64,000 bases of DNA from the NCBI GenBank assembly GCA_024345305.1, contig BRON01000010.1, positions 1,054,001-1,118,000 on the forward strand, written 5' to 3'. Both the position numbers and the translations under genes were made by a program. Shown piece after piece: positions 56,003 to 64,000 of the stretch; within the stretch, counting starts at the first letter, position 1, and each line of letters starts with the position of its first letter. Source of the DNA: Mrakia gelida. Lineage: Eukaryota > Basidiomycota > Tremellomycetes > Cystofilobasidiales > Mrakiaceae. The notes under the pieces are model-generated. The model had not been told where the DNA came from. It made no database searches and saw only the letters and a list, made by a program, of their open reading frames with translations.

Positions 56003-58653
56003 ATGCCTAAGGATTCTACCAAGAAGGACAAGAAGGTCAAATCTTCGAAATCCGAGACGGTCGAGGCTGGAGAACCTTCGTCCTCGTCCAAACCTGCACC
56101 CTCCCTCGTCGCTCCTTCCTCCGCCGTCCCCGCCGCTGCTGCTGGAGGAGTCAAGAAGGCTTCTTCCAAGAAGTCGAAGAAGGACAAGAAGGACAAGACT
56201 GTTGCCGCTGTTGAAGAGTCGAAGGGTTCTGATGTTGTGATTGATCAGGAGTTGGATGATTTGTTCAAGACTTCGGTGAGCTCGACAATTCCCTTCCTTC
56301 CTTTCCCTCCTCGTCTTCTCGACCTTCCCCTCGTTCGCCTTCGAGCTCGCCACTTCTCTCCAGCTCATTTCTACCCGTACTGACTCCAGTTCCTGCGTCT
56401 CGAACTTCTTCGTCTTCGTTTCTCTCCTTCTAGGCCGTCTACAAAGCTCTCCCCGTCCCCGCTCCCCAACCTGCTCGACCTCGACCTACCACTCTCCCCA
56501 CCAACGCTCTCGCCAAACGCAAACGCGACCAAATCGGAAAGCTCTCCCAAGGTATCGCAGCCGCCAAAGCCGCCGCTTCCGCTGAGGCTCCCTCGGACGA
56601 GGAGGACGAGGAGTCAGACTCCGGAGAGCTCGAGGAAGCCTACGAGAACAAGAAGAAGGCCAAGGTCTCCGCTGCTCCCGCTCCCAAAGCTGAGAAGAGG
56701 ATGGCTCTCCCTACCGCCGCTGCTGGAGAGGAGGATTCGGACGACGACGGAAGCATGGCTCCCGCTTCGGACGACGACGACGAGGAGGAGGAGGAGGGAG
56801 AGGCTTCGAGCTCAGCTCTCCCCGTTCACGAGTCGTTGCTTCCTGGAGCGAAGCCTGTCAAGCAGAAGAAGATCAAGGCGAAACCTTTCGTTCCTGAGGG
56901 AGAGACGAGGGACGAGCGAGACGGTCGAACCATCTTCGTTGGGAACTTGGGTGTCGAGGTTGCTAAGAGCAAGGTTCGTCGTTCAAAACTCGTGCCCTCC
57001 CTCCCTCCCTCCCTCACTCTTCGCACGAGCTCACCAACCCTCCTTCGTTCGTTCATTTGTTTTTTTCTTACAGCCCTTCCTCCACCTCCTCCACGCCCAC
57101 CTCCTCGCCTCCATCCCCCTCGCCAAGATCGAATCCACCCGTTTCCGATCCGTCGCGTTCTCGAAACCTACCGAGGAGCTGCCCGCTCAGGACGCGAAGG
57201 AGGAGGAGAACCGAGCCAAGGCGAGGCAGAAGGAGCGAACCAAGTCGTGGAGGGAGGAGATCATGATTTCCAAGGAGGGAGGTGTTGGGAAGGGTGGAGA
57301 GGCAGAGATGGATCGAGGAAAGAGTTATTTGACTCCTGGGGAGAAGAGGAAGGTTGCTTTCATCAAGAAGGATGTGAGTCGGCGTCGCGTCTTCTCTTCT
57401 TCCCTTCTTTCGTTCGTTTCCTTTTGAGCGTCTTTTCGAGCTGAGCTGACTGGATTTCTTCCTCCCTTCGTGTTGTGTGCAGTTCCATCCCGGATCCGAC
57501 CACGTCAACGCCTACATCGTCTTCTCCTACCCTTCCCCCACCCGATCCACCAACGTCCCTCCCATCCTCGCTCCTCACGAAGCCGCCACCCTCTGCGCCC
57601 AACACTGCAACGGAACCACCTTCCAAGGTCGAACCATTCGAGTCGATCAAGTTCGTCAAGCTGCTTCGACCGCTTCCACTGCTCGAGCCACCTCGACGCT
57701 CTGGGTCGCTGGAACGGATCCCAAGAGGAGTGTGTTTGTTGGGAACTTGGAGTTCGCGGCGAAGGAGGAGGAGGTGAGGATCTTCTTTGAGGGTCTGGTG
57801 ACGAAGGAGAGGGGGAAGGCGACCGCTGAGGTGGAGGGTGGGGAGGCGAGGTGGGTGACGAACGTGAGGATCGTGAGGGATAGGGCGACGGGGTTGGGGA
57901 AAGGGTTCGCGTACGTTGCGCTGAAGGTGAGTTTTTCGCTATCGTTCGAGTTGTGCGTGCGGCGGAGCGAGGCAGATATGGAGGGAGAACGGAACGAGCT
58001 GTTGGAATGGAAGAAGACGAGGGAAACGCGCGACGGAAGAAACGAAGACGCGAGAGCTGACTTTACGACGCGTCTCGTTTCCTCTCTCTTCTTCTTCTTC
58101 GCAGGACCGAGAATCCGTCGATGAGATCCTCGTCATGGAGGAAGCCAAGCTCAAGTACGGCAAGCGAACTCTCCGAGTCCAGCGATGCAAATCCCTCCCT
58201 GCCAAACCCAAAACTCCTCTCCCTTCCTCCACTCCCGCCGCTCCCATCGTCGCTCCCAACTCCGTTCTCCCCACCGGTTCCATCCCCGAATCCTTCGCCT
58301 TCTCCCGCTCTCGACCCCCTCACCTCCCCCCCGCCAAGATCGTCGTCCCCAAGGGGAACCCCTTGCTCGGAGAGACGATCAAGGATCTGTCCAAGGAGGA
58401 GAGGAAGGTCGTCAAGAGTGCTGATGCGGAGAGGATGGCCAGGCGAGTGGCGAAGAAGAAGGCTAGGACGGCGTTGGAGAGGAGTGGAGGAGCGATGGGT
58501 GGACCTGGTGGAGGGATGAAGGAGAGGGTGAAGTTGGATGGGGGGTTGGGAGGGAAGGGAGGGAAGAAGAAGCCTGGGGTTGGGTTGAAGGCGAAGAAGG
58601 GAAGGACGAGAAGTGCGGCTGCTGAGAAGGGGAGGAATGCGAAGAAGGCTTGA
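56003..58653 (+). CDS. NOP12: Nucleolar protein 12 (two-RRM pre-25S rRNA processing factor)
   Basis: The ATG at 56003 gives MPKDSTKKDKKVKSSKSET with Lys-rich tracts, then DQELDDLFKTS, AVYKALPVPAPQPARPRP and a long acidic region. RRM1 begins RDGRTIFVGNLGVEVAKSK and continues PFLHLLHAHLLASIPLAKIE, RFRSVAFSKPTEELPAQD, with the long insertion typical of Nop12 (REEIMISKEGG, YLTPGEKRKVAFIKKD) and FHPGSDHVNAYIVFSYP, LCAQHCNGTTFQGRTIRVDQ. RRM2 reads DPKRSVFVGNLEFAAKEEEV, TNVRIVRDRATGLGKGFAYV, ALKDRESVDEILVMEEAKL. The C-terminus is Lys/Gly-rich to TGA 58651-58653. Domain order and the split RRM1 match fungal Nop12. Confidence 0.93.
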
Positions 58654-58974
58654 GGGTAGAAGATCTTTCTTTTCGCTTTCGGTTTCTCGATATCTTGGTC
58701 TGTGTTTTACGATGTCTCTGCGCTTTCATCTGGTCGGGAGTTGCGAGAGAGAGGTCGGAGGGAGACGCGTTTCTTCTTCGTCGTCTTCGGATCTTCTCTT
58801 TTGCCCGCCCGTTCTGCAAAGCCTACTTAAGCGAGAAGAATACTTCTGTAGATTCTTTTCCTCCTTCACCGACATCTCCCAAAGGATCGGAGATCGGAAA
58901 GGCTCCGAGAAGAAAACGACGTGTCGACGTTTCAATCCCAACCGCCCGCCCCCTCCTCGCCTTCTTCCAGCCAT

Positions 58975-59247
58975 CTTTTCCTCTCGCCGCAAAAACTCAC
59001 TCGTTCAAATCCTCCCTATACCACCACTACCACTTTTCTCCAAAAAGAGTTTATAGGCGACAGCCGCTCGAGCTAGGCTCTCAGAGCGACCGTCAACCCG
59101 TCTGCGCGCGCTCCTTACTTGGGCCCCGATCCTCAATCTTGTTCAGAAAGAGAAGTGGGTCTAGTGGAACGGTTAACGGGTTCGGTTGGGTTACCCAACC
59201 AAGCTCAGAAGTGTTAGACCGCTGAGCCATCCTGGGTTGGTGAAAGG
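58975..59247. ncRNA. Conserved structured non-coding element, copy 2
   Basis: Read on the plus strand: B-box-like GTTCAAATCC (about 59003-59012), a shared AGCCGCTCGAGCTAGGCTCT block, GTGGAACGGTTAACGGG (59164-59180), and an 8-bp hairpin GGTTGGGT/ACCCAACC (59184-59191 and 59193-59200). The nested GCTCAG (59203-59208)/CTGAGC (59222-59227) pair follows and CCTGGGT (59231-59237). It is homologous to 52803-53095 in opposite orientation. Function unknown; see the findings. Confidence 0.3.
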
Positions 59248-59806
59248 AAGGGTGAATGGGGTGGGTTTATCCCCTGGAAGGAAAATTTGGGAGTTGTTGT
59301 TCTGCAGGTTTAGACAAGTATTCCGAGGGTCTTGAAGTTGCGATTTGAGTGTGGATATAGTGGTAGAATATGAAGCGCTGGAGGGAGGGAGACGCGTCAA
59401 GGTCGAGCCCGCCGTCCTACCGGAGATTCGTTTCTCCTCTGCATCGCACGCTCTTTCTCGAGGCCGCGAGGCAGTGCCAGCAGAGTGAGATGTCTTAACT
59501 TGCTTCAGCGAGAGAGTCTAGGATTTCTTGCGGGGAAAAGAAGAGCGGATCTGGTCGTCGCGTCGAGCTTCATCAATCTCGTCTCGTCCCTCTCTCAATC
59601 TCCGACTCTTGACCTCCCACCCGCTCCAGCTCCCATCCCAGCGCTCCTGATCCAAGTACGACCATCGTCTGATGTAATCGATCGAGGCGACGGCACTGAC
59701 GGGAAGAAAGAAGACTGAAGAGGAGAAGGTCAGCACGTCGAGTCGCAACGACGAACGGCGAGACGAGGAAATCGAGAATGAGGTCGGGATGAAAGCAGGC
59801 TCACGA

Positions 59807-60866
59807 TCAGGCGGTGTCGACATCGATGGGAGGACTGACAAGAGAGAGACGAAGGGGTCAGTCTCGAGAGCGACGAGTGAGAGGAAGAGGGAGAGACGCG
59901 ACTCACGTTTCAGTCGACGACCTGACGAGGACGGTGATTCGAGGGAGGAGGAGGGAACGTGTGAGGCACTCAAGAAGATCTCTCTTGTCCTCTTCGATTT
60001 TGAGTAGAACGGAGACCTTCTCGATACAGGACAAGTCTTGGGCGTAGCGATCCCCTTCCTCGACATTCAAGTCTGCCTCGATCCAATCGGCGACGACAGA
60101 AGAAAATGACTCCGAGAGGTCGTATGAGACGTCGAGTTCACTGATCGTACCGACTTGAAACCTCGATTCCATCAGGCATTCGTGAAAGAGGGCGTCTACG
60201 AACACCAGGCGTCGAAGACGTGTCCAGGAGGAGAGGTCGACTTCGAGGAACGAGGTTTCTCCTCCGAGGACTCCGGTAAGCTCGAATTCAACGGGATCGA
60301 AGAAGTGATGCATTTCGGAGTCTGATTCCTCTGGGAGAAGGATCACCTTTAGGGAGTGGAGGGGGAGACGACCAGGAGTAGAGGAGGAGGGAAGACGAAG
60401 CCGGTGAGGTTCGATTGGGGAGGCGTCTTGCGCTTTGAGTGAGTTGAAGGGGTGATCCTCGTCGTCGATGTAGATGACAGAGTGAACGAGGGAGAGGTCG
60501 AGCCATGGATCGAGTTCGGGATGTCTCTCCTCGGCCTGGGGAAGTAAGGAGATAGAAGCGAAGGGAGATCGAAGGTCAGCTGGAGTCGAGACGGTTTCTA
60601 TCTCTCTCCACCTTTCGCCTCGTTGGTTGCAGTCTCCTCACGAAAAAAGGGAGGGAAAGGAGACTCACGACGATGGTGAGGAACTTAGTCAGACCCCCTG
60701 GCCCTTCAAAGACGATATGTCGATAGAGGAGAGGCGAAGAGAGCTGAAGGAAGGCGAGCGAGAGAGTGGACGTCTTTGCGAGCGTGGGTTGGTCGCAGAA
60801 CTTGAGGATTTCCTTCTTGACTTCGGTGGGGAGGAAAGGAAGAGGAGGAGAGGAAGGAGAGGACAT
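59807..60866 (-). CDS. F-box-like protein, A family copy 3 (A3)
   Basis: The ATG at 60864-60866 gives MSSPSSPPLPFLPTEVKKEI, LKFCDQPTLAKTSTLSLAFL, QLSSPLLYRHIVFEGPGG. Exon 2 begins AEERHPELDPWLDLSLVHSV and runs through LPSSSTPGRLPLHSLKVILL, FFDPVEFELTGVLGGETSFL, WTRLRRLVFVDALFHECLM, WIEADLNVEEGDRYAQDL, CIEKVSVLLKIEEDKRDLL to LPRITVLVRSSTET, followed by the same in-frame GTGAGT donor as in A1/A2. If spliced, the third exon ends at TGA 59807-59809. Reading frame intact. A later conserved block (VASIDYIRRWSYLDQERWDG) stays open longer here than in A2, so the gene may extend to about 59520. F-box-like adaptor by the N-terminal motif; the C-terminal region differs markedly from A2. Confidence 0.75.
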
Positions 60867-60974
60867 GTTTGTCCTTCGAGGTTGTTGTGGACGGGAGAGA
60901 AACAGAAGAGGAAGAGGCGAGCTTCAAACGACGAAACGCCCCGGCAAGGCCAACCGAGTCGACCACGAACGACG

Positions 60975-62875
60975 ATGAACGCTCCCCATCTCAACACTCC
61001 AGGATACTCAGGATTCAACGTCGCCTTCTCACCGTTCATAGAAAGTGAGTCTTGGCGTGTCTTTGTCGAAAAACTTTTCAGGAAGGAAGGCCTGACCCTC
61101 TTTCTGCGACCTTCCCTTCTCACGAGCTCAGATCGACTTGCTCTCGCTTCCTCCGGTTCGTTTTCTTTCCTTTCCTGCAGGTTCAAGCTTAGAGCCCCAG
61201 CTGATAACACCTTCTTGTGAGCGTACAGCCAACTTCGGACTCGTCGGGAATGGAAGAGTCTACGTTCTTGCGGATCGGCAGGGACACGGCCTCGGAGTCG
61301 AGAAGTAGTGAGCTCAACTTTCCTCCCTCCCTCCCTTCCCCTTCCTTTCCCTCCTTGCTGACCAGCCGCTCTTTCTCCCACAATTAGCTTCGACACTCGA
61401 GATGGAGTCTTTGACGTCGCTTGGTCAGAGACGAATCAAAATCAGCTCGCTTCTGCTGGAGGTGATGGCAGCGTCAAGCTGTGGGATGTTACGCTCTCGG
61501 TTCGTCCTCCTCATCTCCTCGATTCAACGAGCTCGCCTCGCTCTCGCCTGACTTATTTTTGATACGTACATAGGACTCCCCCATACGGAACTGGCATGAG
61601 CACACGCGAGAGGTCATGGGAATCGACTGGAGCAACCTACAGAAGGAGGTTTTCGCCTCGTGTTCGTGGGATGGCTCGATCAAACTCGTTCGTCCTCTCC
61701 TGCTCTTCTTTCGCCGTTCATCCATGACAGCTCAACTGACCATTAAACAAACTTCCTTCGCCTCTAGTGGTCTCCCGACAGTCCAGCGTCTCTTCAAACC
61801 ATCCCAGCTCGTTCGTCTTCTTTTCATCTCCTCGTTCCTCCTCGCGTCGTCCTCACTTACCCATCTTCCTTCCTCGTTCTGAAACTTCCTCAGACTCAGC
61901 CTGCATCTACCAAACTCTCTTCTCCCCTCACTCCCCATCCCTGCTCGCCTCCATCTCCGCCGACGGTTTCTTCAAGCAGTTCGACCTTCGTCTCCCTCCG
62001 ACTCAACAACCCTCTATCGCGTTCCGCTGCGAAGCTGGAGGTGGGGAAGGTCTTAGTTTTGACTGGAACAAGTATCGAGAAGGGGTGAGCCATCTATATT
62101 TTTCCTCGACGTGTTTGGGAATCTCGAGATGGGGAGGAAGGACCGCTCGACTGACGATCCTCGACGCGTCTCTCCCTCCCTCCTCCCTCGCAGGTCATCG
62201 CCACCTCCGGAACCGACAAACTCATCAACATCTTTGATCTCCGATCCGTCAACTCCAACGCTCAACCTGTTACCTCCCTCCAAGGACACGCGTTCGCCGT
62301 AAGGAAGGTCGCTTGGTCTCCTCATCGAGCTGATTTGATCGTTAGTTTCGACTCCCCGTCCCCGCTCGTCTCCTCTCAACCCTCCCTGCTCCGCACTGAC
62401 ACCCCTCGTATCTTACTCACATGTTCTCAGGCCAGTTCGGGCTACGACATGACTTGCAAAGTGTACGTCTCATCTTTTCTCGTCTCGCTCGTCTTCCCCT
62501 CCCTTTCGCTCGCTCGTTTCGATCGCTGACTTTGGTTTCGTCGCTCATCGCACGCAGCTGGTCAACCGACAACCAACCTCAACCCCGTCTCCTCGCTACT
62601 CAGAACGCTCATTCCGAGTTCGTCGTTGGGAGTGAGTCCTCGTTTTCTCCTCCCTCTTCCTCTCGTTCGACCCACTCACCTCCCTCCCTCCCTCCCGTCT
62701 TCTTTTCCGCTCAGTCGCCTGGTCGCTCTACAAGTGCGTACGACTACCTTCTTTTGGCCTGCTTAAAGTCCGTTCGCTGACCTTCCCTCTCGTTCGTTCC
62801 GTTTCGTTTCGCAGCGAGGGACTGTTGATGACTTGCGGTTGGGACGGGAAGGTCGTTCCTTGGAGACCACTTTGA
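60975..62875 (+). CDS. PEX7: Peroxisomal targeting signal 2 receptor Pex7 (WD40)
   Basis: Pex7 carries PTS2-bearing enzymes to the peroxisomal docking complex. The ATG at 60975 gives MNAPHLNTPGYSGFNVAFSP, then NRLALASS, ANFGLVGNGRVYVLADRQG, FDTRDGVFDVAWSETNQNQ, LASAGGDGSVKLWDVTLS, SPIRNWHEHTREVMGIDWSN, LQKEVFASCSWDGSIKL, WSPDSPASLQTIPAHSACIY, SPSLLASISADGFFKQFDL, GGGEGLSFDWNKYREGVIAT, SGTDKLINIFDLRSVNSNAQ, GHAFAVRKVAWSPHRADLIA, SSGYDMTCKVW and GLLMTCGWDGKVVPWRPL, ending at TGA 62873-62875. Six to seven WD repeats and the Pex7-type D-x-A-W-S-E and H-x-R-E-V motifs are visible. It starts 108 bases from the divergent A3 gene. Confidence 0.94.
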
Positions 62876-63230
62876 GGTGGAGAACGCGAGGGAGGTAGGA
62901 CGGAAGTGAAGTAACGAATCTGAATGAACTTATGTACACACATCGGAGGGCGAGAAAAGAGGGAGTGGAAGGAGGAGGGACGAGACGAGACGAGAGCCGG
63001 CGACGCGACTTTCGTTTCGCCTCGGTTCTTTCGACCGTTCCTCGAGCGAAGAGAAGAAGGATCCATCCGTCTTGCATGACGCGTATATCCTTCTCTGTGT
63101 CGAAGCTTGAGATCAAGTGAAAGCAGAAAAGCATGGCGTCGTCAAACAAAAACTAAAAGAACCGCGAGCTCGCCTCGTCTCCTCCCTCCCTCCCCTCCCT
63201 CCCTCCCGCCCACCCAGACCAGTCCACTCC
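62876..63230. other. Convergent intergenic region
   Basis: This lies between PEX7 and the RING gene. No feature is seen. Confidence 0.4.
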
Positions 63231-64000
63231 TCAGCAATCAACCACCCTCATCTCCAACCTTCTAACCCCCTCACCCTTCCCCTCCGCCTCCTTCCACCTC
63301 CCTCCCATCCCAAACCCACCTCCCCTCCCTCCACCTCTGCCACCTCTCGGTCCCACGCCAGCACCCGTCCTCTTCCCCTTCCCCGTCAACCCCCCCGGAA
63401 GCACCTCCCTACACACGGGACAGATCCCTTCGATGTTAAGCGTCGAGGGAGCGTAGCGTGGGGGTCGGCCGTGCTGAGAGTTGAGGAGGGAGGGATTGAC
63501 GGTTGGAGGGAAAGGTCTCCAGAGAGGAGGTTGGACGAAGGTTCGGATGGCGGTTGTTGCGAGGGAGGTGGTTAAGCAGAGGTGGCACACTGCGAGAGAA
63601 AAACGAAGACAGGTGGGTGGGGTCAGGTTGGGAAGAGGAAGTGGGTTGTGAGGGAGAGGGAGAAGAGAGGGAGAGCGAGGACGGAGGGACGAACTGAGAT
63701 GACCGCAAGGGGTGAGCGTCGCTTGTACAGGTGGACAGAGGCAGACGGGGCAATCTGCCAAGCGAGAGTCGAAACAAAAACAAAGAAAAAGTCAGCGATG
63801 AACGAGAACGAACGAGCGAGAGCAGGAGGGGTGGAAGAGAGTCGACGACGCACTGTAATCACTCAGCTTCTCCTTCTCCGACCCGTCCTTCTCCTCCTCG
63901 CTCTCCTCTCCGGGTAGAGGAGCAGCGATGACTCTTCTCCTACTGGACGAGGACGAAGGTGCTGGACTAGGAAGAGCTCGTTCCTTTCCCTTCCCTTTGG
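63231..64000 (-). CDS. C3HC4 RING-finger protein (5' part outside window)
   Basis: The exon entering from the right edge reads LPSPAPSSSSSRRRVIAAPL, then EEEKDGSEKEKLSDY. The next gives DCPVCLCPPVQATLTPCGH and the third VCHLCLTTSLATTAIRTFVQ, a loop, then GICPVCREVLPGGLTGKGKR. The order CxxC...CxHxxC...CxxC is a C3HC4 RING with a long second loop, expected for an E3 ubiquitin ligase similar to fungal SLX8-type small RING proteins (weak assignment). A Gly/Arg-rich segment follows and the frame ends at LEMRVVDC with a stop at 63231. Confidence 0.78.

Larger units (their letters stand above)
58920..60870 (-). repeat. Inverted segmental duplication, right arm
   Basis: This is the mirror image of 51150-53140: A3, its post-stop exon-like block (about 59600-59700) and the conserved non-coding segment (58920-59250), in reverse orientation. 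Between the arms are the transporter and NOP12 (about 5.8 kb). Identity looks highest in the F-box N-terminus and parts of the non-coding block, and much lower in the C-terminal repeats. Confidence 0.75.

Noticed and set aside
1..64000. CRISPR arrays, bacterial operons, insertion sequences, LTR or DNA transposons
   Set aside because: No regularly spaced repeats, transposase or reverse-transcriptase motifs or terminal repeats were seen. Intron-rich genes show nuclear fungal DNA.

Overview
The window is eukaryotic nuclear DNA from a fungus, most likely a basidiomycete yeast of the Pucciniomycotina (a red-yeast-like Microbotryomycete; this placement is inference). Genes are densely packed on both strands. 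Almost every gene is cut by many introns of about 60-130 bases with GTGAGT/GTCAGT/GTTCGT-type donors, a CTGAC-like branch motif and a CAG acceptor. Intergenic gaps are mostly 0.2-0.7 kb. Gene models were built by hand by joining exons in phase; first and last exons are the least certain parts.

Layout. 1-6.5 kb: three minus-strand genes without a recognised family. 7.2-8.2 kb: an F-box-like gene. 9.1-12.5 kb: a 14-exon leukotriene A4 hydrolase/aminopeptidase. 12.8-13.9 kb: a HIT nucleotide hydrolase. 14.1-16.1 kb: a damaged F-box-like gene (B1). 16.5-18.6 kb: a divergent casein-kinase-1-like kinase. 19.1-21.4 kb: a flavodoxin-like quinone oxidoreductase. 21.9-23.5 kb: a doubtful small gene and SBDS/SDO1. 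23.9-26.8 kb: a large Ser/Pro-rich protein interrupted by an in-frame TGA. 27.2-30.1 kb: a TBC-domain protein lacking the catalytic fingers. 30.4-33.3 kb: ribonuclease T2. 34.0-35.8 kb: quinolinate phosphoribosyltransferase. 35.9-37.6 kb: a Faf1-like RGG protein. 37.9-39.7 kb: an OCA6-like pseudophosphatase. 39.9-41.7 kb: a MYND-finger protein. 41.8-44.6 kb: PRP31. 45.0-48.3 kb: a divergent pair of F-box-like genes (A1 damaged, B2 intact). 48.6-49.6 kb: an ABM-domain protein. 49.9-51.0 kb: a mitochondrial RsfS-like protein. 51.2-60.9 kb: an inverted duplication whose arms each hold an F-box-like gene (A2, A3) and a conserved non-coding block, around an SLC35F-like transporter and NOP12. 61.0-62.9 kb: PEX7. 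63.2 kb to the end: a RING protein running off the window.

Most genes are scattered housekeeping functions: splicing, ribosome biogenesis, peroxisomal import, NAD synthesis and vesicle traffic. They form no operon or obvious pathway cluster. The unusual content is (i) six F-box-like genes in two recognisable paralog families, with intact and decaying copies side by side; (ii) the roughly 2 kb inverted duplication with a structured non-coding element; (iii) strong over-representation of the palindrome GACGCGTC, largely in introns and spacers; (iv) microexons and GC-AG introns conserved between paralogs; and (v) several enzyme-fold proteins that have lost catalytic residues.
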